This document shows, one piece after another, positions 8,093 to 17,300 of a stretch of 64,000 nt of DNA (position 1 is its first letter; each line of letters starts with the position of its first letter). Below the pieces are notes generated by a model. It was not told the DNA's origin, made no database searches, and saw only the letters and a program-made list of their open reading frames with translations. The DNA comes from Leptolyngbya sp. PLA1. GTDB taxonomy: Bacteria; Planctomycetota; Phycisphaerae; Phycisphaerales; UBA1924. The stretch is from the NCBI GenBank assembly GCA_021405315.1, contig QWIH01000002.1, forward strand, positions 62,001 through 126,000, given 5' to 3'. The translations under genes and the position numbers were made by a program.

Positions 8093-9676
8093 CTACGGCG
8101 CGTCGCGGAAGCGCACCGCCACCGTTCCCTCGAGCATGCCGGCGTCCGCGGTCTGCAGCCTGGTCTCCACGCGCTCGATCCATCGGAACGCCCGCATCGC
8201 GGACTCCCCGGAGCTCGGGGAGTTCGCGCGGATGATCTCCGCGAGGTCGGCCGGCCTCACGATGAGCCGGTAGACCGTGCGATCGGATTCTGGGGGCGGC
8301 TCGGAGAGCCGGCGTGCGAGTTCCGCTGCGGCGGCCCCTCCGCGCGCCTCGTCCCCCGCCGCGGTGCGGATGTTCAGCACCCACCAGCCGCCGGGGGCGT
8401 CCGCTCCCTGGGCGTAGGTCCAGGCCAGGCTTCCGCCGGGCTGCACGAAGCCGGGGAGCATCGAGTTGCGTGCATCGCCCAGCACCATGACCGGCACTGT
8501 CCCGGGCGCAGAAGGGGGCAGCTTCATGCCCGGGGCTCCCACGACGCGTGCGATCCAGGCCTCGGTGATGGGCTTCACGGCTTCGAGGTCACTCACGGGA
8601 ATCGCGCACGTGATCGAGAGCGCCGGCACCGCCGCCCCGGCAGGGGTGCGGTGCACCGCGAGCAGCGCCACGCCGTCCATCGCGTCCGTGACTTCGGCTG
8701 GCAGCTTGAGGTTGTCCAGCAGGGACACCATGAGCGGCCTCTGGGCGCGACCGGACGCATCCTCGCCCAGGTCCAGCGGCTGCCTGCGGGGGGAGCCCGC
8801 GAGGAGGAGCGATGCGTCGGTCTCCAGCAGCTTCACCGCCTCCGCGGGCCAGGCGCTGAAGGTCCCGCCCTTGCTGAGGAGCATGGTGTCTGTCGCGCGG
8901 AACTCCGCCGCGAGCGTGTCGTCGGCCACGCCCGCGGTGAGCGCAAGGTACTGCTCCTCGCCGACGCCCGCCCCTTCTGACATGCTGCGGTAGAGCAGCG
9001 CGATGCGGCTGGGGGGCAGCGACCGCAGTGCCGAAAACGCCCGGGTATCGCCCAGCCTGGAGCTTCCGGCGGGCCTTGGCGTGCTGACGACGGGCAGCAG
9101 CCGGTCGAAGAGGTCGCCGCTCCCGTTCGGGGCGATCAGCACGCGGGAGAGAGCCCTGGCGCCGACGAGGGGCCCGGGCGCGGTTGAGAGTTGGAACGCG
9201 CCGCTCTCGAGCGCCAGCACGGGCGCATCGTGGGAGATCTTTCGGGGTGCGGGCTTCAACTGCGAGCGGAGCAGCGCCTCGGTCTCGGAGCTCACGGTCG
9301 CGATGACCGCGTGCTGGGGCCTCCGCCCGGCCGTGGGCCCGCTGATCCCGGTGATGCAGAAGGCCACGTCATCCCCGGCGAAGGCCTGCAGGGCCATGTC
9401 GGGCGTCATGTCGAGCGATGCGGCTGCGTCGCGCCACGCCGCCACGCTGCGGTCCCACGGGCTCATTTCCGCGACAAAGCTCAGGAGCCTCTGCCCGGCG
9501 CGAGACTCGAGGCACCAGGCCAGGTCGTCCGCGGCGATCAGGAACTCGGTGCGTGCCGGGAGCGAGGCGAGGAAATCCAGGTCGGGTCGGCCGTCGCTCG
9601 GCTGCGCGAGGCAAACGCCGCAGGCGAGGCTTGTCGCCAGGCACGCGCCCGCGCGGACCTTCCATGAGTGATTCAC
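8093..9676 (-). CDS. exported protein of unknown function, last gene of the sigma-factor operon
   Basis: A 527-residue protein with a clear signal peptide (residues 1-25, ending CLAQ). No family is recognised with confidence. The layout, opening FLASLPARTEFLIAADDLAWCLESRAGQRLLSFVAE, recalls large periplasmic proteins annotated as DUF3352-like, with alternating helical and beta segments and no catalytic motif. Its start overlaps the stop of the membrane regulator by 4 nt, and that gene overlaps the ECF sigma gene by 4 nt. Translation coupling of all three suggests it works with or is monitored by the sigma system. That link is inference from context. Confidence 0.7.
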   Translation of the reverse strand: MNHSWKVRAGACLATSLACGVCLAQPSDGRPDLDFLASLPARTEFLIAADDLAWCLESRAGQRLLSFVAEMSPWDRSVAAWRDAAASLDMTPDMALQAFAGDDVAFCITGISGPTAGRRPQHAVIATVSSETEALLRSQLKPAPRKISHDAPVLALESGAFQLSTAPGPLVGARALSRVLIAPNGSGDLFDRLLPVVSTPRPAGSSRLGDTRAFSALRSLPPSRIALLYRSMSEGAGVGEEQYLALTAGVADDTLAAEFRATDTMLLSKGGTFSAWPAEAVKLLETDASLLLAGSPRRQPLDLGEDASGRAQRPLMVSLLDNLKLPAEVTDAMDGVALLAVHRTPAGAAVPALSITCAIPVSDLEAVKPITEAWIARVVGAPGMKLPPSAPGTVPVMVLGDARNSMLPGFVQPGGSLAWTYAQGADAPGGWWVLNIRTAAGDEARGGAAAAELARRLSEPPPESDRTVYRLIVRPADLAEIIRANSPSSGESAMRAFRWIERVETRLQTADAGMLEGTVAVRFRDAP

Positions 9677-10515
9677 CGCCTGCCCTCACCCGCCGGTGTC
9701 GTGGACCAGCCGGACCCATCCCAAAGCAGCCAGACTTCGCCCGGGTTCCCGGGGAACGTCGCGGGCGCCGCGGTTCGCTTCGAGAGCACCATCGGCGCGG
9801 GGACGAGAAGGCTGGGGGCTGCTTCCGCGAGCCGGCGCCCCGGCGCGGAGGCGATGGGGGGGAGTGCTCGATCGGGTGCCTCGGGCACGCTGATCATGGC
9901 CAGGCGCGTGGGTGGCCTGGTGCCGGCCTGCCGGCTCCGAACCTCGTACGCGTCGGTGTTGCCCAACTCAAGCCCGAGCGAAGGGTGAGGCGTAGAGCTG
10001 GAGGCGACCAGCGTGCCGACCGGCTCAAAGAGCGACTCACGCAGAGTCAGCATGGCGCCGCCGAGCGACTCGACGGACGCCGCAAAGTCGGCCTCGGCAG
10101 TTGTGACAAGCTCGCTCACCGGCGCACCCTGCGGGAGGGGGGGCGGTGAGACCCGCTGCATGATCATGGCGACGGCGAAGGCGCCGAGCGCGCCCGCCGC
10201 AAGCGCGACCCGCCCAACCGAAACTCGGCGTTTGCGGGCGCGAGTCCGGATCGCCCCCCTGCCCTCGAGCTCGAGGAGCACAGACGGGCCAAAGTCGGGC
10301 GACTCAGGGAGCACCGCCATGGAGGAGGCGGCCTCCCGGGCCGACTGGAGCGCCTGCGAGAACCCGGGCAGCATCGAGCCGGTCGCGCGCAGTTGCTTCG
10401 CGCGCCTCACATCGCCCTCGGATTCCGCGTCCAGCACCGCGTTCACGAGCCGGTCGATCCGCGTCGAGCCCTGCAGGCGCCGCCCGCCAGGAGATGGATC
10501 CCCACCGGTGGTCAT
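9673..10515 (-). CDS. single-pass membrane protein, probable anti-sigma factor
   Basis: A 280-residue protein encoded directly after the ECF sigma gene with a 4-nt overlap. It has a cytoplasmic N-terminal part of about 100 residues (RIDRLVNAVLDAESEGDVRRAKQL), one membrane helix (about residues 101-120, VALAAGALGAFAVAMIM) and a periplasmic domain rich in Pro, Ala and Ser. This is the classic anti-sigma layout, but the zinc-binding HxxxCxxC motif is absent, so the call depends on position and topology. It may hold the sigma factor at the membrane until a signal arrives. Confidence 0.65.
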   Translation of the reverse strand: MTTGGDPSPGGRRLQGSTRIDRLVNAVLDAESEGDVRRAKQLRATGSMLPGFSQALQSAREAASSMAVLPESPDFGPSVLLELEGRGAIRTRARKRRVSVGRVALAAGALGAFAVAMIMQRVSPPPLPQGAPVSELVTTAEADFAASVESLGGAMLTLRESLFEPVGTLVASSSTPHPSLGLELGNTDAYEVRSRQAGTRPPTRLAMISVPEAPDRALPPIASAPGRRLAEAAPSLLVPAPMVLSKRTAAPATFPGNPGEVWLLWDGSGWSTTPAGEGRR

Positions 10516-11123
10516 CGTGTGCGGCTCTCCTCGTCGGTCGTCTCGGTGAACTGATTCCGCGCGGGGTGCTGCTCAAGCAGCGCCCGCAGCCTGGTTCGAC
10601 CCCGGTGGAGGTGGCTCTTCACGGTGCCCTCGGGCATCTCCAGGTGCTCACCGATCAGCCAGATGGGCCAGTCATGCTGGTGGAACAGCACCATGACCTC
10701 ACGCTGCTCGATGGAGAGGCTCATCAGCGCCTTCTGCACCGCGTCGCGGCAGACGCTCCGGTGCTCCTTCACTTCCGCGTTGAGGCTCACCTGGCAGGAG
10801 CGGCCGCCCGCCTCCTGCGCTCGGTCGCTGTCGGAGACCGGCCGGCGCTTTTCCATCACGTTCATCATCACGCGCCGGGCGATGGTGAAGACCCACGTGG
10901 AGAACCGGAAGCGGGTGTCGAACCGGTCGAGATTCGTCAGTACACGCACGAAGGCTTCCTGCACCACGTCCTCGGCGAGTTCGGGACGGCCGCAGAGCCG
11001 AAGGATGTACGCGTACACGCCCTGCTGATGTGTGCGGATGAGGATCCCGCAGGCCTCGCGGTCACCCGCCGCCGCGCTCGCGACCAGCCGCTGTTCCTGG
11101 GATCGTGACAAGCCATACGCCAT
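10512..11123 (-). CDS. ECF-family RNA polymerase sigma factor
   Basis: A 203-residue group 4 sigma factor. Region 2 covers about residues 20-90, with YILRLCGRPELAEDVVQEAFVRV and the -10-reading segment FRFSTWVFTIARRVMMN. Region 4 covers about residues 130-190 and ends in the helix-turn-helix LIGEHLEMPEGTVKSHLHRGRTRL. GAGGGG lies upstream of ATG 11123. The gene heads a three-gene operon with a membrane regulator and an exported protein. The promoter it recognises cannot be read from this window; no obvious GAAC-type site was found upstream. Confidence 0.93.
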   Translation of the reverse strand: MAYGLSRSQEQRLVASAAAGDREACGILIRTHQQGVYAYILRLCGRPELAEDVVQEAFVRVLTNLDRFDTRFRFSTWVFTIARRVMMNVMEKRRPVSDSDRAQEAGGRSCQVSLNAEVKEHRSVCRDAVQKALMSLSIEQREVMVLFHQHDWPIWLIGEHLEMPEGTVKSHLHRGRTRLRALLEQHPARNQFTETTDEESRTR

Positions 11124-11210
11124 GGAGGCCCCTCTTCACGTCGGCGTCCCGCGAGACTCCCGCCAACCAGTGTACCGGGCCCGCCCGCCTTTGGGTTGCG
11201 TCTTCGAGCC

Positions 11211-11244
11211 CAAAAACACAAAGAGCCCGGGTCGGCCCGGGCCC
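11211..11244 (-). terminator. intrinsic terminator after the B12-domain-like gene
   Basis: Read on the minus strand: a 9-bp stem, GGGCCCGGG (11244-11236) pairing with CCCGGGCTC (11231-11223) with one G-T pair, a 4-nt loop, then TTTGTGTTTTT (11222-11212). It sits 25 nt after the stop of the B12-domain-like gene and separates it from the sigma operon. Confidence 0.85.
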
Positions 11245-11269
11245 TGAAAGCGTGTGCCGGGTCGCCCGG

Positions 11270-11998
11270 TCAGGCGGCCTTTCTGGTCCGGCGGGCCGGG
11301 GCCTTGCCCACCGTCCGAACGGGCTCCGCCGCACGCCGCGCCGGAGCTTCGTCCGTCTCGGGAGGCAGGGTGAGCAGGTCGACGAGGTCAGCGGGGCTGT
11401 AGACCCATTGCGAGGCGCCGATCTCTTCGGCGAGCCCGTGGGCGCGGTTGAAGACACCTCCTCCGACGACCACTCTGGTGGCGTTGGCGGAGCCGTTGAC
11501 CTTGAGAGCGTCGATGATCTCGCGGATGCCGGGCAGGTCGCTGGGGGCCGAAGCAAACAGGACCAGAATATCCGGTCGGCGTTCCTGGACATTCGCGAGG
11601 ATCTCGTCGGCCGCGACGCCGCCGCCGATGAACGTCACCCCGAAGCCGGCGGCTTCGAGGAGATCGCAGGCCATCTGTCCGGCGAGTTCCTCGCCCTGGC
11701 TGGGCCCGCACGCCGCGAACACGGTCTCGCCGCGGGGCTCGGCCTTCCGGAGCATTCCGGCGGTCTGATCGACGAGCATGCGGAGCAGTCGCGTGGACAG
11801 GTGGTAGCTGAGGTTGGTCAGTTGGTCAGCGCGGAAGAGCTTCTCGATCATCTCGTGGGTGGGCCAGAACAGGTCGGTGAGCACGGTCTCCGCGGTGGCG
11901 CCCTGGTCGAAGGTTTCGTTGATGATGTTGCGTGCGGTGGGGCGGTCGCCGCTGACGAGACTCTCGAACAAACGTTGCACCAACAGGTCCTGGCTCAT
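11270..11998 (-). CDS. B12-binding-domain-like protein lacking the cobalt-ligand His, with basic tail
   Basis: A 242-residue protein with the two-part layout of cobalamin sensors. A helical cap domain (residues ~1-95, DLFWPTHEMIEKLF and YHLSTRLLRMLVDQ) is followed by a Rossmann-like domain (residues ~96-215) with GFGVTFIGGGVAADEI and TRVVVGGGVFN. The DxHxxG loop that supplies the lower cobalt ligand reads CGPSQGEE, so the His is absent. The CarH-type Wx9EH signature is also absent. After the domain comes a 30-residue Arg/Lys/Ala tail (APARRTRKAA), which could bind nucleic acid. GAGGAA lies 6-8 nt before ATG 11998. An upstream in-frame ATG at 12142 is less likely. Confidence 0.75.
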   Translation of the reverse strand: MSQDLLVQRLFESLVSGDRPTARNIINETFDQGATAETVLTDLFWPTHEMIEKLFRADQLTNLSYHLSTRLLRMLVDQTAGMLRKAEPRGETVFAACGPSQGEELAGQMACDLLEAAGFGVTFIGGGVAADEILANVQERRPDILVLFASAPSDLPGIREIIDALKVNGSANATRVVVGGGVFNRAHGLAEEIGASQWVYSPADLVDLLTLPPETDEAPARRAAEPVRTVGKAPARRTRKAA

Positions 11999-12059
11999 GG
12001 GTGGTTCCTCGGGCAGTTCGCCGGGGCCGGTGTCCACCGGGCCGGAGCAAGATGTGGTT

Positions 12060-12081
12060 CTCGATGGTGTCCCCCATCGAG
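12060..12081 (-). repeat. perfect inverted repeat upstream of the B12-domain-like gene
   Basis: CTCGATGG (12060-12067) and CCATCGAG (12074-12081) form 8-bp arms around a 6-nt loop, 62-83 nt before ATG 11998. There is no T-tract. Position and symmetry would suit an operator or a leader hairpin for that gene; this is inference. Confidence 0.4.
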
Positions 12082-12233
12082 GCGGGGAAGTCAAGTGACT
12101 TCCGCTGACCCCTCGCATATCGGGAGCCACATCCGAACCCATGGAAAGTGGGAGGGGTCAATCTCGAAGCCGCGTCCGAGAGCCACTGGCGTCCGATAAG
12201 CCGCAAGGCCCGATAATTCCGGACTGCGTCCGA

Positions 12234-13178
12234 TTACACTCGCACGGCGCGGTAGCAGACACAGATCCCCAAGGAGAGCGGCGAGGCCTTTGCGTGGGAG
12301 AAGCCCTCTTCTCTCAAGGCGCCGAGCAGCGTCTCACGCGCCAGGAATGTCGAGACCGAAGCTGGCAAGTACCGGTAGGCACCAGACTTGTCTCCGCTGA
12401 TCCACGTCGCCGTTCGGGGCATGATGCCCCGACAGTAGAGCGAGTTGAACCACCGCACCAAGGGGTTTCTGGGCTGATCAAACTCAAGAATCACCAAACG
12501 CCCACCCGGTCTGAGCACACGCGCAAACTCACGCAGGGCACGCCGCGGGTCTTCAACGTTCCGGATCCCGAAGGCGATTGACACGACATCAAAGGAACGG
12601 TCTTCGAAGGGCAGGCGCTGGGCGTCGCCCTCGACGTATCGCAGCCGTCCCGCCACGCCCGCCGGCAGCGCGAGTTGCTTCTTGCGTGCCAGTTCAAGCA
12701 TCTCGCGGGTGAAGTCCAGCCCCACGATCTCCGCGGCGTCGGTCGCGGCGAAGGCCTGGGTCAGATCGCCCGTGCCGCAGGCCACGTCGAGTATGCGGTC
12801 GCCGGCCCGGACTTCGGCCTGGGTGACGGCGAATCGTCTCCAGTGCTGATCCAGTCCGAGGGAGTGGAGTCGGTTGTTGAGGTCGTAGGAGTCCGCGATC
12901 GCGGCGAACATCCGCCGCACCTTTCCCGCCTTTTCCGCGTGGGTGTGCGGGTCGCTCAACTCCTGGCTGGTCCACGCGGGCGGAGCAGAGGGTGCGTCGG
13001 CATGGGTGGCGTGGCTGGAACCCGCTCGCGGCGCCTCCGGTGCGAGACCGGCCTCCCGGTCCGGCGGGGCGGCGTCTGGTGCTTGGGTTGTCGCGGGTTC
13101 CGCGGGCACTGGTCGGTATCGTAGGATGTCGATGCTCTGACCGGGGCTCCGCGCATCTTTCAACGGGAATCCGCCCAT
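12234..13178 (-). CDS. ubiE: UbiE/MenG-type quinone methyltransferase with long N-terminal extension
   Basis: SAM-dependent methyltransferase that C-methylates the demethylmenaquinone (or ubiquinone precursor) ring. From about residue 90 the sequence is standard: KVRRMFAAIADSYDLNNRL, then motif I ILDVACGTGDLTQAF, VEGDAQRLPFEDRSFDVVSIAFGIRN and RVLRPGGRLVILEFDQP. The first ~80 residues are an Ala/Pro-rich stretch not found in typical 250-residue members. ATG 13178 overlaps the divergent M48 protease start by 2 nt. TTG 13163 or another internal start is possible, so the true N-terminus is uncertain. Menaquinone is the more likely product in a planctomycete. Confidence 0.9.
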   Translation of the reverse strand: MGGFPLKDARSPGQSIDILRYRPVPAEPATTQAPDAAPPDREAGLAPEAPRAGSSHATHADAPSAPPAWTSQELSDPHTHAEKAGKVRRMFAAIADSYDLNNRLHSLGLDQHWRRFAVTQAEVRAGDRILDVACGTGDLTQAFAATDAAEIVGLDFTREMLELARKKQLALPAGVAGRLRYVEGDAQRLPFEDRSFDVVSIAFGIRNVEDPRRALREFARVLRPGGRLVILEFDQPRNPLVRWFNSLYCRGIMPRTATWISGDKSGAYRYLPASVSTFLARETLLGALREEGFSHAKASPLSLGICVCYRAVRV

Positions 13179-14160
13179 GCACACCGCCATCCGCCGCTGT
13201 CTCTCGCTCGCCTGGTTCCTTCTCGCGGGCGTGATGCTCCCCGCCTGCACCACAAACCCGACGACCGGCCGCTCGCAGTTCAACTACTTCACACGCGAGG
13301 ATGAGATCGCCCTGGGGATGCAGGCGAAGCCCGAGCTCATGAAGGAGTTTGGCGGCGAGGTCGCCCGGGCCGACCTTCGAAACTATGTCACCGAAGTCGG
13401 CATGAGGCTCGCACGCCACACCGAGGGCGACGCTCCCTCGCTTCCCTGGGAGTTCACGCTCCTGGACAGCGATGTCATCAACGCGTTCGCGCTCCCGGGC
13501 GGAAAGGTGTTCATGTCCCGCGGGTTGGCGGCGAAGATGACCAGCGAGGCGCAGCTCGCCGGCGTGCTGGGTCACGAGATCGGGCACGTCACCGCGCGGC
13601 ACACCAACGACCGGATGACACAGTCGCTGCTGGTCACGGTGGGCGCCGTCACCGCCGCCGTGCTGCTGGAGAACTCCGACGCGAGTGATGCGACCAAGAC
13701 AGTGGCGCCGCTGGTGTTGCAGTTTGGCGGGCAGTCCATCATCCTCCAGTACAGCCGCGACCAGGAGTCGGAGGCGGATTCGCTGGGCCTTCGCTACATG
13801 ACGCGCGAGGGGTATGACCCGCGTGCGCAGGTGCAGGTGATGGAGATCCTGAAGGCGTCCGTGACCGGCGAGCGGGGCCTGGAGTTCTTCTCCACGCATC
13901 CGTACCCGGAGACGCGGATCAAGCGGCTGAACCGCCTGCTGCAGACCGACTACGCCTCGATGGTGAACAACCCGAACTACAGGACCGGCGAGCAGGAGTT
14001 CCGCACTCGCTTCCTGAGCAAGCTCTCGGCGGCGTACCCGAAGGCCGGCGAGCCCCGCTTTGCGTCGTCCGAAGCGGAACTGGATGCCATGGGGGGACGG
14101 GGTGAGCTGGGGATGATCGGGCTCGCGGCGGAGACCGATTGTGCCTCGCACGCCCGTTGA
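13177..14160 (+). CDS. M48 family zinc metalloprotease, lipoprotein
   Basis: A 327-residue envelope protease of the BepA/Oma1-like M48 group, which degrades misfolded outer-membrane proteins in other bacteria. The N-terminus is a lipoprotein signal (SLAWFLLAGVMLPAC). The zinc site HEIGH is at residues 133-137 within VLGHEIGHVTARHT, and the third ligand Glu lies in RDQESEADSLGLRYM about 65 residues later. STHPYPETRIKRLN follows, which is typical of the family. The protein ends in about 50 residues without recognisable features, and no TPR domain follows. It is divergent from ubiE with no space between the start codons. Confidence 0.92.
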   Translation: MHTAIRRCLSLAWFLLAGVMLPACTTNPTTGRSQFNYFTREDEIALGMQAKPELMKEFGGEVARADLRNYVTEVGMRLARHTEGDAPSLPWEFTLLDSDVINAFALPGGKVFMSRGLAAKMTSEAQLAGVLGHEIGHVTARHTNDRMTQSLLVTVGAVTAAVLLENSDASDATKTVAPLVLQFGGQSIILQYSRDQESEADSLGLRYMTREGYDPRAQVQVMEILKASVTGERGLEFFSTHPYPETRIKRLNRLLQTDYASMVNNPNYRTGEQEFRTRFLSKLSAAYPKAGEPRFASSEAELDAMGGRGELGMIGLAAETDCASHAR

Positions 14161-14322
14161 GGGCTGGGAAGAATGGCGTTTGGTGGGGCGGCCACTTGCC
14201 GAGGGTTCCCGCACCGAATCTGGGCAGAGCCGCGACAGCCGGCGCATGCGACTGACGCATGTCTTCTCGTCACTCCCGTGCCGGTGGGCCGCACGCCAGC
14301 CCGGGGGTGAGGAGGGCTCACC

Positions 14323-17300
14323 ATGTCGAACGCACGCTCCGTCGTCCCCGCGCTCCTGCTCGCCGCGCTCGCTTCTGGCGGCCTTAGCCACGCGGCGTTC
14401 GCGCAGGCCAACTTTTCCGAGACGTTTGACGCCGCGGGCACGGTGCAGGGTGGGCAGGCCGGCCCGAGTGCACTGATCAGCCGGGGCTGGGTGTTCAGGA
14501 AGCAGGCGAGCCCCGCCGGCGATGGCGTGTGGTACCCGATGAGCGTGTATCCGTACGAGGGCGCGGCGTGCCTGTACGTCGACTCCAGCGTGACGCAGGT
14601 CGGGGGCTCGGGGGCCCTCTGGGCGATACTCCCGGTCATTCCAGGCCAGCGTGCGGGCGACCCCGTCTCCTTCTGGTCCACCCAGGGGTACTCCACGGCG
14701 GGCTCGCCGACCGGGCGCCTGCAGGTTCGCTACTCCCCCGGCGGGGGAACCTCGACCGGGTCCGGGTCTGCGGGCACGGGCGATTTCTCGCAGGTGCTGC
14801 TGGATGTTCCCGCGAGTTCCAACGGCGTGCCGTGGACTCGGTATACCGCGACGGTCCCGGGAACCGGCCGGTTGGCCCTCCGCTTCTACCAGCCCGCGAG
14901 CGGTTCCAGTTTCGACTATGCGTCGAACTTCCGGGTCGATTCTCTGCGCGTGGGGGCGCCCGATCTGGGCATCCCGTTCCCCGCGGCGGGGCAGACGGTG
15001 CGCTGGACCAGCGCCATCAGCCCCGTGAACCTGCCCTCGCAGCATCTGACCATTCCACAGGGCGGCACGGTAATCGTCGACCCGGGCGTCGTGGTGAATG
15101 TGGCGCCGACCTATCGGCTTGAGGTGCGAGGTTCCCTCGAGATGCAGGCGGGTTCCACGATCACCATCCCGGCGAGCGTTTTTCCGCCCAGTGAGGTCAA
15201 CGTCTACGGCACCGCGAATCTCAGTGGCACGCCGGCGAACCCGGTCCGCGTGCTCGGCGGGGCGCGGGACTGGGCGGCAACCACCGAACGGTTCGGCGCC
15301 ATGCCGGGCGGGCGGATCACCGCCTCCTACGTCGACCTCCAATCGACGTTCTCCGCGCTCAACTCGGGAATCGTCGTCGCGGATCACGTCACTGCGGTGG
15401 GGGACTACACCGGGTTCTTCACGTCCGGCCAGGTCTACACCACCGGGGGCACCATCGCGGTCCGCGACTCGGTGCTCTCCAACGGCGCCTGGATCAACAT
15501 CAACGGCGGGTACCTGCTGATCGACCGCACCACGTTCGACAACGCCCAGCTTTACACCGGCCGCTACCGGGGCGGGCAGACCATGTATCTCAACAACCTC
15601 ACCGCCCGCAACCACCCGGACTCCTGCTTCAGGCTCACCGGTTATGACCATTTCTTCGGGCCGGGCAACGTGATCACGAACAACGGCTTCCCGGTGCACC
15701 TGTACGGCGCGGGCATCGCCCCGGGGAGCACCCTTCCCGCCGGCGGGAACACCAACAACATGGTGCACGGCGGGATCGGCACCGCCGTGGGCGCCACCAC
15801 GTTCGCCAACGTCGGCATCCCCTACCGCATCGACCGTGATGACAGCATGCCCGACAACATGGGCGGCTCGCTGTTCGTCGAACCGGGCATCACGGTCAAG
15901 ATGGGCCCCGGGGCCTATATCCCGGCGAGCTTCGGCTCGGTGCTGAACCTCGAGGGCCTCCCGGAATCGCCCATCACCTTCGAACGTCTCGACTCCGCAC
16001 AGGCCTGGGTGGATCTCTGGTTCGCGGTCAGCCATGTGCGTCCCAAGGTCGAGCACTGCATCATCCGTGGGGCTGACCGCGGCGTCGACGCCGACGAGTC
16101 GATCGTCCGCGTCGAGTCATGCCTCTTCGAGAACAACAACATCGGCGTGAATGTGCGGAACTTCGGCGTGATGATCCCCCGAAAGTCCAGGTTCTTCGGC
16201 AACGCGGTCGGCGCCCAGTCGTCCTACGGATCGCCGGCGAGCGGCTTCGGTCACGGGTTCATCGACGCGGAGATCACCGACGGCAAGCCCAACTGGTTTC
16301 AGGGGAACGGCGCGGGCCTCTCGACCCTGAATCCGCTCGGTGACGCCGACGACGCGCGCGGCAACTACTGGGGCTCTCCATCCGGCCCCACGGACCCCAG
16401 CAACCCCGGCGGTGCCGGTGACCCCACGCCCGGCGCGAATCTGGTCGTTCCGTTCGAGGCCGCCGAGCCGGAGTTCACGGATCACCCTCCCGTGGTTCGC
16501 CTGCTGCCGCACTCGTCCCTCATCGAGGAGGGCGACCGTCTGATTCTGCACTGGTCGGCCCGCGACGAGGGGCCGATCTCCAAGTTCCAGGTGTGGTTCT
16601 CCTCCCACGGTGACAACCCCGGGCTGTCGCTTCTGGTCGATGACATCCCGGGTACGGCGCGGTCTTGGGAGATTACCGTTCCCACAGCGGTGCCCGCCAG
16701 CAACTACCCGGACCCCTCCGCGATTCGGGTGGTGGCCTTCGACGAGCGGGGACAGCAGGGCTTTGACGACATCATGTTCCGCGATCCGTGGCTCCACGAT
16801 GTCTCAGAGCGCATCCATGCCGGCACCATGCCGGCGCTCGTCCGCCCGGGTGAGCCCATGACCGTGTGTCTTGCCCCGGGCGAGAACTACTTCGACGCCA
16901 TTCTGACCCTCGACGGCGATCATCAGGCGTACTCGCTCGGCGGCACGACCACCGGCTGCCTCTCGGGCACCTCGTCCGCCCCGCCCGTGAGCACCGACCT
17001 TGCGCGCGTGATCGTGTGGCGGGGCGGCGCCGGCGGGCGTGATCTCTTTGATTTCTCCAACTACTTCTCCATCCGTCCGGACCCGGCGATCGGGGACGCG
17101 CCTCCCACGGTTCAGATGGCCTCGCCCGCAGCGGGAGAATCGTTCCCGGGCGGCACGAGCGTCCCGATCACGTGGTCCGCGTCGGACGATGAGGCCCTCC
17201 GCGACTTCGAGATCCACGCCAGCTACAACGCGGGCCGCACCTGGCACACGATCGCTCAGGGCCTTCCCCCGACCGCCCGCGCGTACACCTGGCCCCTGCC

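Noticed and set aside
12694-16056. Very long open frame on the minus strand (over 1100 codons), and similar ones at 42235-45432 (minus) and 4885-7089 (plus)
   Set aside because: They lie opposite clear genes (M48 protease and beta-helix protein, repeat protein and esterase, typA). Their Arg/Gly/His-heavy composition is typical of antisense frames in high-GC DNA, and no domain is visible.
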